Assembly: GCA_028699065.1 (NCBI GenBank)
Contig: JAQVVH010000001.1
Location: forward strand, 287,500 to 351,499
Length of the DNA: 64,000 bases
Reading direction: 5' to 3'
Source of the DNA: Gallionella sp.
Lineage (GTDB): Bacteria; Pseudomonadota; Gammaproteobacteria; Burkholderiales; Gallionellaceae
The notes under the pieces were generated by a model. That model was not told the origin of the DNA. It was given only the letters and a program-made list of their open reading frames with translations, and ran no database searches. The first letter of the stretch is position 1. Every line of letters begins with the position of its first letter. The translations under genes and the position numbers were made by a program. Below, one piece after another: positions 56,222-62,659 of the stretch.

Positions 56222-56296
56222 TTATCGAACGCTGACACCTTTGTCTCTGCCCTCAGGCAACTCACCACGCAACGCCTCGATCTCAGCCTTCATCTC
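56222..56296 (-). pseudogene. C-terminal remnant of an EPS-type MarR regulator
   Basis: The minus strand reads MKAEIEALRGELPEGRDKGV then a stop, which resembles the end of MarR-family EPS-associated regulators (compare YEALRAEIAALSGDM in the intact gene at 57537). The rest is missing. It sits just upstream of the polysaccharide operon, where such a regulator would be expected. Confidence 0.5.
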
Positions 56297-56345
56297 GCAT
56301 CACTAGGATTTTGAACATGTTCCTTAGGACCAGCGATGTCGATTT

Positions 56346-56462
56346 TCATGAGCTTATCCATTGCTCAGGATTAAGGGTGTTTTTTGGCAAATAGCGCAGG
56401 TGTTGCGCTTCAAACGGGTATTGCGGCAGATATTCATTAATGAGCGCGTATCCACTATTCAT
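56346..56462 (-). CDS. Small third cistron of MNT-HEPN module 1 (38 residues)
   Basis: ATG at 56462 overlaps the HEPN stop (ATGA). It encodes MNSGYALINEYLPQYPFEAQ then HLRYLPKNTLNPEQWISS, a compact, protein-like sequence with normal codon use. I do not recognise it; it may be the N-terminal piece of a longer lost gene or a genuine small protein. In module 2 the same reading frame is cut after MNS by repeat DNA. Confidence 0.4.
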   Translation of the reverse strand: MNSGYALINEYLPQYPFEAQHLRYLPKNTLNPEQWISS

Positions 56463-56875
56463 TGTTTTTCAAGAGCAAAGGCCACTTTATGCGCGGCTTC
56501 GATCAGATCATTGACCAGACCTTGGCTGATGTTTAGAAGACCTTCGTATTCGCTCATGTTTCTAACGTCGTGAGATTTGGCCAGAACCCTCCAGATTTCC
56601 GGCCCTAAATCCAGCGTGTGTTGCAGCGCTTGAAATACGATGTAGCGATTGGATGATCGGTAGCCCTGCTTCCGCAAAGCGGCAAGGCTCAGCGCATGAG
56701 CAGCGTTGTAGGCCAGGTCAAATCGGCTTTCAAGCGAGAGCGCCAGGTTGCTGGCGTCTGCGAGTCTGGCCATTCCTGATTTTAGTAGGCCTGCGTATTC
56801 ATTGACATCAGGAGGCTCGTGGCTAAGCGGCTTTCCCGGCCCGCAGAGATTTTCAAGCTGGGAGATCGGTTTCAT
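56459..56875 (-). CDS. HEPN-domain protein of MNT-HEPN module 1
   Basis: 138 residues from ATG 56875. All-helical HEPN family protein; LAYNAAHALSLAALRKQGYR matches HEPN helix 2 and SHDVRNMSEYEG carries the conserved Arg-Asn with a Tyr where RNase-type HEPNs have His/Tyr (HepT-like). In known MNT-HEPN systems the HEPN RNase is the toxin and is AMPylated by the MNT protein. Start overlaps the MNT gene by 23 bp. Confidence 0.8.
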   Translation of the reverse strand: MKPISQLENLCGPGKPLSHEPPDVNEYAGLLKSGMARLADASNLALSLESRFDLAYNAAHALSLAALRKQGYRSSNRYIVFQALQHTLDLGPEIWRVLAKSHDVRNMSEYEGLLNISQGLVNDLIEAAHKVAFALEKQ

Positions 56876-57458
56876 TGCCAATCACCCAAATTTTGGGTTG
56901 TTGCAAAACGCGAGAGAGAAAGGCGTTACTTTCAGCCAGACGGTTTTTCATTTCTTGGGCAGTATATAGGGTTGGGTTTATATGCCGCCCTAGCTTGACT
57001 TCTGCCTCAACCAGCAGAGTCATGATTTCCGGGTAACTCAGGTTGTCACTGACGATCATCAGATCGATGTCGCTCGCCGCCGTATCGGTATGCTTGGCGA
57101 TGGAGCCAAATACAAACGCACACTGTATGTTTTCTGCAATATCCGCCAAGGCTTTGCGTAACGGAACGGCCAACCCGAAGGTTTTTTGAACGATCTGGCT
57201 TAGTTCGGTAAATATTGGCGATTGTTCGTTGGCTTTGAAGTGTTTCTGGTTGCCCCGCTTTTCTGCCAGCACCAAGCCACTTTCGGTTAGCCGTTTGAGT
57301 TCGCGCTGAACCGCACCTGAACCCGCCCCGGTGAGCTTGATGATTTCGTTTGCAAAATAACTGCGCTCGGGATGACCAAATAAATAACCAAGGACGCGCT
57401 GCTGCGTTTTGGTAAACAGCGCATCGCCCAAACCGATATTTTTTTGCGTTGCTTTCAT
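56853..57458 (-). CDS. MNT nucleotidyltransferase with N-terminal winged helix, module 1
   Basis: 201 residues. N-terminal wHTH (LFTKTQQRVLGYLFGHPERS, then GAVQRELKRLTESGLVL, residues 14-65) and C-terminal minimal nucleotidyltransferase with AFVFGSIAKHTDTAASDIDL (GSx10DxD). The fusion would let the antitoxin bind its own operators directly: two palindromes lie over the promoter just upstream. About 17 of 201 residues differ from the module 2 protein. Confidence 0.85.
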   Translation of the reverse strand: MKATQKNIGLGDALFTKTQQRVLGYLFGHPERSYFANEIIKLTGAGSGAVQRELKRLTESGLVLAEKRGNQKHFKANEQSPIFTELSQIVQKTFGLAVPLRKALADIAENIQCAFVFGSIAKHTDTAASDIDLMIVSDNLSYPEIMTLLVEAEVKLGRHINPTLYTAQEMKNRLAESNAFLSRVLQQPKIWVIGNETDLPA

Positions 57459-57470
57459 CTTGCCTACATA

Positions 57471-57514
57471 CCCATTTTGGGTGCGATTATGCCCAGAATG
57501 GGTATAATCGGCAA
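57471..57514 (-). promoter_or_regulatory. Promoter and twin operators of MNT-HEPN module 1
   Basis: Minus strand: -35 TTGCCG (57509-57514), 17 bp spacer, -10 CATAAT (57486-57491). Palindromes CCCAGAATGGG-type (57492-57502, in the spacer) and CCCATTTTGGG-type (57471-57481, just after the -10) start exactly 21 bp apart, two helical turns. Strong case for autorepression by the winged helix of the MNT protein. Confidence 0.75.
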
Positions 57515-57536
57515 CTTTTTATCCTCAACATCCTTA

Positions 57537-57890
57537 TCACAATGCCCTCTCGTCTACCGGCTCGGCCATGTCCCCACTTAACGCCGCTATCTCAGCCCTC
57601 AGCGCCTCGTATTCGAACATCTTGCGCTTCAGGAAGCGGGCGGTGAGCGCGGATTTCTCCGCAACACCGTGGGGTGTCAGCAGGTAGGTGTACTGCAACT
57701 TGTTGGGGTTGTTGCTGAAGTTGTGCAGCTTTATCCAGCCCTTGTCCATCAGCGCTTTTAAGCAATAATTCACGCCGCCCAGGCTGATGCCCAGCTCTTT
57801 CGCGAGTTCGCGCTGGCTGATCTGGGGGTTTTCCTGGATATGCTTGAGTACCCAGAAGTGGGTGTCTTCCTGTCGTTTGGTGCGGTTCAT
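57537..57890 (-). CDS. MarR-family EPS-associated transcriptional regulator
   Basis: 117 residues. Winged helix with EDTHFWVLKHIQENPQISQR and RELAKELGISLGGVNYCLKA, then YLLTPHGVAEKSALTARFLK and a coiled C-terminal helix. The pattern is that of the small MarR-type regulators encoded near exopolysaccharide loci. Likely regulates the adjacent polysaccharide operon, although the MNT-HEPN module now separates them. Confidence 0.88.
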   Translation of the reverse strand: MNRTKRQEDTHFWVLKHIQENPQISQRELAKELGISLGGVNYCLKALMDKGWIKLHNFSNNPNKLQYTYLLTPHGVAEKSALTARFLKRKMFEYEALRAEIAALSGDMAEPVDERAL

Positions 57891-57921
57891 GGGGGTTGGT
57901 TTATGGGTAATGGTTGCAAAA

Positions 57922-58035
57922 GCTGGATTGCCACGTCACTTCGTTCCTCGCAATGATGGGAGTTGATGTCATCGCGAAGGCCTCGTTTCTTCCGTCATCG
58001 CGAGCGGAGCGTGGCGATCCAGTGGGTTTATCCAA
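57922..58035. repeat. Dispersed palindromic repeat arms
   Basis: A ctggattgccacgtcacttc-type arm and a gtcatcgcgagcggagcgtg-type arm; a partial arm follows at 58178-58200. Between them (58036-58177) is AT-rich DNA in which I see no gene; TATATT near 58098 may be a minus-strand -10 for the MarR gene. Confidence 0.8.
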
Positions 58036-58236
58036 CAAGGCCGTCAGGCACGCTACCGCCCTGCCGTGTCACGTTCAGCATGCGCGTTCAAAAATCGAAC
58101 GGAATATAACAGAGTTTTATTTCAGGCGAAAAAACTTTTTTCTGGCTAAAAGCAGCACTCTCTGGGGAAACGGCGGTTGTCATCGCGAGCGCGGTGGGTA
58201 GCCGTTACTTTTAAATACATTGCTCTCTTTAACCCG

Positions 58237-58572
58237 TCAAACACTGAGCGGCAGATGATTTTCTGGTTCGACAGAAAGACGCATGCCAACTGTTTTTAAG
58301 ACCGCCAGAAGTGTTTTGAGGGTTGGGTTGCCTTTGGGTGATAACGCCCGATAAAGCGATTCTCGACTAATGCCGGCTTCGGCGGCGACGGCGCCAAGTC
58401 CCCCGTAGGCTTCCGCAACCGTGCGAAGCGCAAGGAGTCCCGCTGCTCGATCTTCCGGATTGTCGAGCGACTCCATGGCTGCTTTGAGATATTGAATAGC
58501 CAGTTCGCGATCCGCACGAAGTTCGGCAATTTCCGTTTCGTGGTGCGATATTGAGTTGTTGAGGTTGCTCAT
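58237..58572 (-). CDS. HigA-family addiction module antidote
   Basis: 111 residues from ATG 58572; the frame upstream of it is toxin-gene DNA. C-terminal helix-turn-helix (GGLGAVAAEAGISRESLYRA, then LSPKGNPTLKTLLAVLKTVG), the TIGR02684 antidote pattern. The ATG overlaps the toxin stop (ATGA), toxin first. The antitoxin is intact, the toxin is not. Confidence 0.88.
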   Translation of the reverse strand: MSNLNNSISHHETEIAELRADRELAIQYLKAAMESLDNPEDRAAGLLALRTVAEAYGGLGAVAAEAGISRESLYRALSPKGNPTLKTLLAVLKTVGMRLSVEPENHLPLSV

Positions 58573-58820
58573 CCTTGCCTCCGCTTCCATTCTGACCATA
58601 GTCTTTTTGCGCGCTTGATGTCTGCCGTTTGGCTGCTTTTGTTGCCTCCACATAGCAACAGCACGATAGCTTTGCCATGACGGCCGCAGTAAACACGATA
58701 TCCCTGACCGAGGTGAATCCTGAGTTCGATTACGCCTTCGCCGACCGGTTCGCTATCCCCAAAATTGCCTGCCTGGACTTGGCGCAACCGGACACGAATG
58801 CGCGCTTGGGCAACTTTATG
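58569..58820 (-). pseudogene. RelE/HigB-type addiction killer toxin, 5'-truncated
   Basis: In frame the minus strand reads HKVAQARIRVRLRQVQAGNF then GDSEPVGEGVIELRIHLGQG and YRVYCGRHGKAIVLLLCGG, the body of the TIGR02683 killer family. About 25 N-terminal residues are missing; a TGA inside a palindromic repeat arm lies directly upstream and only TTG (58787) could start internally. The repeat has evidently replaced the 5' end. The conserved C-terminal RNase surface is still present. Confidence 0.75.
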
Positions 58821-59021
58821 TGGTCATCGCGAGCGTAGCGCGGCGATCCAGTGCTTTTTTCATAATGCTTTTGGCAAAACCAAACCCTGGATTGCCACGC
58901 CTCTTCGAGGCTCGCAATGACGGGTGCGGTTGTCATCGCGAGCGTAGCGCGGCGATCCAGTGCTTTTTGTCCAACAACGCCTTTCAAAACCAAACCCTGG
59001 ATTGCCACGTCACTTCGTTCC

Positions 59022-59075
59022 TGATGGAACTACTAGCCAATCGACTAAGCCAGCAAGCTGGCAAGTCGCTGGTTA
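59022..59075 (+). repeat. Nested hairpin element, copy 4 (54 bp)
   Basis: Lies between cacttcgttcc and tcgcaatgac of a repeat arm, the same point as copy 1. Stem CGACT/AGTCG and tip GCCAGC/GCTGGC. Confidence 0.8.
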
Positions 59076-59251
59076 TCGCAATGACGGGTGAGGTGGATTG
59101 CCACGCCTCTTCGAGGCTCGCAATGACGGGGCTACGGTTGTCATCGCGAGCGCAGCGTGGCGATCCAGTTAATTTAATAAAGGCCTTTTTAATAAACCCA
59201 TCTGGATTGCCACGGCACCTTTGGTGCCTCGCAATGACGGCGCGGTGTCAT

Positions 59252-59308
59252 TGATGAAACTACTAGCCAATCCACTAAGCCCCAAAGTGCGTGGCAAGTG
59301 GCTGGTTA
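59252..59308 (+). repeat. Nested hairpin element, copy 5 (57 bp)
   Basis: Lies between gtcat and cgtgaaggccg of a repeat arm, the same point as copies 2 and 3. Stem CCACT/AGTGG. Confidence 0.8.
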
Positions 59309-59331
59309 CGTGAAGGCCGCTAGGACTTATT

Positions 59332-60855
59332 TCATAAGCCACTCATCTCTTCTGCGACAAATTGTGTGAAGGGCACAATGTCTCCATCCACACTCGCGCG
59401 CTCCAATGCATCCATATACGCATCACGGCGCTTAAGCCGAATAACTGTCCACGGATATCCGCCGGATGCCAACATGGCGTTCATCAAAAACCGACCAAGA
59501 CGACCGTTGCCGTCAAAATAGGGGTGTATGAATACAAAAAGATGATGGCCCAGCACGGCGCGTACGGCAGGTTCCGGTTCCTGTTCGAGCAATTTAAATA
59601 GTGTTTCCATCGCGTCTATCAAGGCTTCCCGCGGAAGCGGAGTGTGCATTGAATTGCGAATATAGACCGGGCCACTGCGATATCCCGCCAACTGGTGCGG
59701 TTCCAGAATACCTGTCGTGACAGAGGGCGCGAACAGCTCTCCGTACCAGCGATGGTGGGCACTTCTGGCAACTTTGCCGGGGTTCTCGCCGGCCAGAATT
59801 CCGGCAATACTTGCCCGTACTGCTTGAAATGCCTGGTAGTATCCCCGGGCCGCAAGCGCGTCACGGTCTCTTTTATCCTGATCGTCCGCATCCGGATTCC
59901 AGCCTTGTTTCGCCACCCGCTCAATGAGTTCGTCGGTTACCTGATAGCCTTCAATGGACAACGAGTTATAGGCATCCGCCACATAGCGCTCATCGACGTT
60001 GGCCAGATACTTCCCGGTGGATTTAGGCCATCCAGGCGCAAGTGGAAAATTTGCCAGTACATCTTCACGCCACCCCGCCCACATGGACAGTAAGCGCATG
60101 ACATAAGGTGAACGCTCGCGACTGTCACCCAAAGTAGGCGACGCGATAAGAAACGGGTTGCTTTCGCGAATTTCGTGCTTGCTTAACCTCATGGTATGGG
60201 CGATACGATCCGCATCTTCCGGGCGGCCAACAAAACGCAAAGCGCCCGCTAATCGTCCTGCGGCAGCCACCATCCCCTCGCCCGCCAGTAAAACTGCCAG
60301 CAGGTCGCCGGGATCACGAATCATGCTGAGGGCGATCTCGGCTTCACGCGGATTGTTCTTGAACGCTTGCGGACTCAGCCTGCACAGCGTCTCCGGCAAG
60401 GAAAGCACTTGCAGTCCGTTCACTTCCACACGGTTACGTGTAAGGTTTTTTGCATCCGGGTAGATCAATAGGGAGTTATCGTGCGGCAATTTCAGCACCG
60501 AGGTCCCGCCCTCTTGGGTGATCACCGTGACTTGCCCGGGAATAAGGGTGCTTTTGGTATGCAGCAACAACGACGCGTCAACATTCAGGCAATAACGCTT
60601 GCCGAATCGTTTTTGCAGATAGCCGGATACGAATAACCAAAAACCAGCATACCAAGCGGTGGAGTCTCCTTCGCGATCACTCGGGTTGGCGCAAATGTAC
60701 CAGCCCTTCATCACTTGGCGCAGAAAACCCTCGTCAAACAGAATGATGCGATGCGCATCCTTGAGATCTCCGGACTCTATCACGCCATGTTGTTTGGCCT
60801 GAAGACGCTTTAACGCTCTCAGCGCGTCCGCCAGCTTTTCGTTCGGCTTTGCCAT
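59332..60855 (-). CDS. AbiEi-like winged helix fused to a Fic domain
   Basis: 507 residues. N-terminal 200 residues look like an AbiEi/transcriptional-regulator antitoxin fold (LKRLQAKQHGVIESGDLKDA, IILFDEGFLRQVMKGWYIC). The C-terminal part is a class II Fic domain: inhibitory NSLSIEG (SxxxEG) near residue 305 and catalytic HPYFDGNGRLGRF at residue 444. A one-chain regulator-plus-effector is plausible: the wHTH half may bind the iterated repeats before the gene. Largest Fic protein in the window. Confidence 0.82.
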   Translation of the reverse strand: MAKPNEKLADALRALKRLQAKQHGVIESGDLKDAHRIILFDEGFLRQVMKGWYICANPSDREGDSTAWYAGFWLFVSGYLQKRFGKRYCLNVDASLLLHTKSTLIPGQVTVITQEGGTSVLKLPHDNSLLIYPDAKNLTRNRVEVNGLQVLSLPETLCRLSPQAFKNNPREAEIALSMIRDPGDLLAVLLAGEGMVAAAGRLAGALRFVGRPEDADRIAHTMRLSKHEIRESNPFLIASPTLGDSRERSPYVMRLLSMWAGWREDVLANFPLAPGWPKSTGKYLANVDERYVADAYNSLSIEGYQVTDELIERVAKQGWNPDADDQDKRDRDALAARGYYQAFQAVRASIAGILAGENPGKVARSAHHRWYGELFAPSVTTGILEPHQLAGYRSGPVYIRNSMHTPLPREALIDAMETLFKLLEQEPEPAVRAVLGHHLFVFIHPYFDGNGRLGRFLMNAMLASGGYPWTVIRLKRRDAYMDALERASVDGDIVPFTQFVAEEMSGL

Positions 60856-60863
60856 TTACGCCT

Positions 60864-60936
60864 TAACTTTGTTATTGGCACGCAAGGTTACTTTGATATT
60901 GGCCTTAAATATAACTTTGTTATTAGTATTTGTAAA
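60864..60936 (-). promoter_or_regulatory. Promoter and three 24-bp-spaced repeats before the AbiEi-Fic gene
   Basis: Minus strand -35 TTTACA (60931-60936), 17 bp spacer, -10 TATATT (60908-60913). Three 17 bp direct repeats (plus-strand form taactttgttattggca) begin at 60864, 60888 and 60912, exactly 24 bp apart; one sits in the spacer, the others between -10 and ATG. Likely operator. Confidence 0.65.
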
Positions 60937-61030
60937 ACTTTTGAAGCTCGACGTGATCTTGGTTTTTGCCAGTGCACAAAATCAAACCAATGGGGGATTC
61001 TTCGCCTTCCATTTGTTCATGCTTTTCAAG
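60923..61030 (-). pseudogene. Fragment of a DUF1016 (YhcG-type) nuclease-family gene
   Basis: In frame: LEKHEQMEGEESPIGLILCT then GKNQDHVELQKFYKY and a stop. The GEE.PIGLILC.GK....VEL pattern is the conserved core of DUF1016 C-terminal domains (PD-(D/E)XK-like). Only about 35 residues remain, bounded by repeat DNA and by the Fic promoter, whose -35 overlaps the fragment. Confidence 0.65.
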
Positions 61031-61230
61031 ATAGCGTAGCGTGGCGATCCAGCTAATCTAAAAGGGCCCTGCTTGTCATCGCGAAGGCCGTTAGGCCTGT
61101 GGCGATCCAGACAATCTTAAAAAAGCTCTTTTTCAATAAACCCATCTGGATTGCCACGTCACTACACTCCTCGCAATGACGGGGTGGGTGGATTGCCACG
61201 CCTCTTCGAGGTTCGCAATGACGGGCGTTC
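61031..61230. repeat. Dispersed palindromic repeat arms
   Basis: Four arms filling the gap between the DUF1016 fragment and MNT-HEPN module 2; the last one cuts the small third cistron of that module after its third codon. Confidence 0.85.
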
Positions 61231-61236
61231 TACTGT

Positions 61237-61653
61237 TCATTTTCTTTCAAGAGCAATGGCCACTTTGTGCGTGGCTTCGATCAGGGCATTGACCAGACCT
61301 TCGCTGATATTTAGCAGACCTTCGTATTCGCTCATATTTCTGACTTCGTGAGATTTGGCCAGGACTCTCCAGATTTCCGGCCCTAAATCCAGCGTGTGCT
61401 GCAGCGCTTGAAATACGATGTAGCGATTGGATGATCGGTAGCCATGCTTGCGCAAAGCGGCAAGGCTCAGCGCATGGGCAGCGTTGTAGGCCAGGTCAAA
61501 TCGGCTTTCAAGTGAGAGCGTCGAGTTGCTGGCGTCTGTGAGTCTGGCCATTCCTGACTTTAGCAGGCCTGCGTATTCATTAGCATCAGGAGGCTCTGGA
61601 CTAAGTGGTTTTCCCGGTCCGCAGAGTTTTTCAAGCTGGGAGGTCGGTTTCAT
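61237..61653 (-). CDS. HEPN-domain protein of MNT-HEPN module 2
   Basis: 138 residues from ATG 61653. Same helical HEPN family as module 1, with SHEVRNMSEYEG intact; about 15 substitutions relative to copy 1, scattered over the length, with no stop or frameshift, so both copies appear to be maintained. Downstream, the ATGA-overlapping start of a third cistron remains but is cut by repeat DNA. Confidence 0.8.
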   Translation of the reverse strand: MKPTSQLEKLCGPGKPLSPEPPDANEYAGLLKSGMARLTDASNSTLSLESRFDLAYNAAHALSLAALRKHGYRSSNRYIVFQALQHTLDLGPEIWRVLAKSHEVRNMSEYEGLLNISEGLVNALIEATHKVAIALERK

Positions 61654-62236
61654 TGCCAATGACCCAAATTTTGGGTTGTTGCAAAACGCGCGTGAGGAAG
61701 GCGTTATTTTCAGCCAGGCGGTTTTTCATTTCTTGTGCGGTGTATAGGGTTGGGTTGATATGTCGCCCCAGCTTGGCTTCTGCGTCAACCAGCAGGGCCA
61801 TGATGTCCGGGTAATGCAGGTTGTCACTGACGATCATCAGATCGATGTCGCTTGCCACCGTATCGGCATGCTTGGCGATGGAGCCAAATACAAACGCGCA
61901 CTTTATATTTACTGCAATATCCATCAGGGCATTGCGTAACGGGACGGCTAACCCGAAAGTTTTTTGAACGATCTGACCCAGTTCGATAAAGATTGGCGAT
62001 TGTTCGTTGGCTTTGAAATGTTTCTGGTTGCCCCGCTTTTCTGCCAGAACCAAGCCGCTTTCGGTTAGGCGTTTGAGTTCGCGCTGAACCGCACCCGAAC
62101 CGGCACCCGTGAGCTTGATGATTTCGTTTGCAAAATAACTGCGCTCGGGATGGCCAAATAGGTAACCCAGGACGCGCTGCTGCGTTTTGGTAAACAGCGC
62201 GTCACCCAAACCGATATTTTTTTGCGTTGATTTCAC
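61631..62236 (-). CDS. MNT nucleotidyltransferase with N-terminal winged helix, module 2
   Basis: 201 residues from GTG 62236, aligned with the ATG of copy 1; an open frame continues to 62293 but that stretch is the promoter. wHTH at residues 14-65 and FVFGSIAKHADTVASDIDL (GSx10DxD) retained. The change from ATG to GTG start and the altered operator half sites suggest the two modules are separating in regulation. Confidence 0.85.
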   Translation of the reverse strand: MKSTQKNIGLGDALFTKTQQRVLGYLFGHPERSYFANEIIKLTGAGSGAVQRELKRLTESGLVLAEKRGNQKHFKANEQSPIFIELGQIVQKTFGLAVPLRNALMDIAVNIKCAFVFGSIAKHADTVASDIDLMIVSDNLHYPDIMALLVDAEAKLGRHINPTLYTAQEMKNRLAENNAFLTRVLQQPKIWVIGNETDLPA

Positions 62237-62249
62237 TTTGTTGATCGTG

Positions 62250-62293
62250 CCCATTATGGGTTTGATAATACCCATTTTGGGCATATGCGGCAA
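62250..62293 (-). promoter_or_regulatory. Promoter and twin operators of MNT-HEPN module 2
   Basis: Minus strand -35 TTGCCG (62288-62293), 17 bp spacer, -10 TATTAT (62265-62270). Palindromes CCCATTTTGGG (62271-62281) and CCCATTATGGG (62250-62260) start 21 bp apart, at the same places relative to the promoter as in module 1. Confidence 0.75.
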
Positions 62294-62330
62294 GTTTCAT
62301 GAATCGTTTAGATTGCCCTGCCGTTGTTAT

Positions 62331-62387
62331 TGATGAAACTACTAGCCAATCGACTAAGCCCCAAAGTGCGGGGCAAGTGGCTGGTTA
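62331..62387 (+). repeat. Nested hairpin element, copy 6 (57 bp)
   Basis: Right flank tcgcaatgac as in copies 1 and 4, left flank gttgttat closer to that of copies 2, 3 and 5. Stem CGACT/AGTGG has one mismatch, so this copy looks recombinant. Confidence 0.75.
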
Positions 62388-62640
62388 TCGCAATGACAGC
62401 GTGGTGGATTGTCATCGCCCTACTTCATTACTTTCGTCATCGCGAGCGTAGCGTGGCGATCCAGTGGCGCTTCGTCATCGCGAAGGCCGTCAGGCCTGTG
62501 GCGATCCAGCTAATCTACAAAGGCCTTTTCAATAAACCCATCTGGATTGCCACACCCCTGCGGGGTTCGCAATGACAGCGTGGTTGTCATCGCGAGCGTA
62601 GCGTGGCGATCCAGTTAATCTAACAAAGGCCTATTTAAAA
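62388..62640. repeat. Dispersed palindromic repeat arms
   Basis: Five arms between module 2 and the GSU2403-type gene; no gene seen in this gap. Confidence 0.85.
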
Positions 62641-62659
62641 CCCCACCTAGACTGATCAA

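Larger units (their letters stand above)
56459..57514. repeat. Duplicated MNT-HEPN segment, copy 1
   Basis: About 1.05 kb including promoter, MNT and HEPN genes, matching 61237-62293. The proteins differ at roughly 15 of 140 (HEPN) and 17 of 201 (MNT) positions. Confidence 0.9.
58822..59330. repeat. Dense cluster of dispersed palindromic repeats
   Basis: About eight arms of both types, and two copies of the nested hairpin element (59022-59075, 59252-59308). No gene is visible between the truncated toxin and the Fic stop. Confidence 0.88.
61237..62293. repeat. Duplicated MNT-HEPN segment, copy 2
   Basis: Second copy of the 56459-57514 segment, same orientation, 4.8 kb away. Similarity stops abruptly three codons into the third cistron at one end and at the -35 element at the other. 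Confidence 0.9.

Noticed and set aside
61151..61351. Plus-strand frames near the HEPN genes
   Set aside because: Antisense to HEPN and repeat DNA, and present as shadows in both copies.
62237..62293. N-terminal extension of the second MNT protein (MPHMPKMG...)
   Set aside because: The extension is encoded by the promoter and operators; alignment with copy 1 places the start at GTG 62236.
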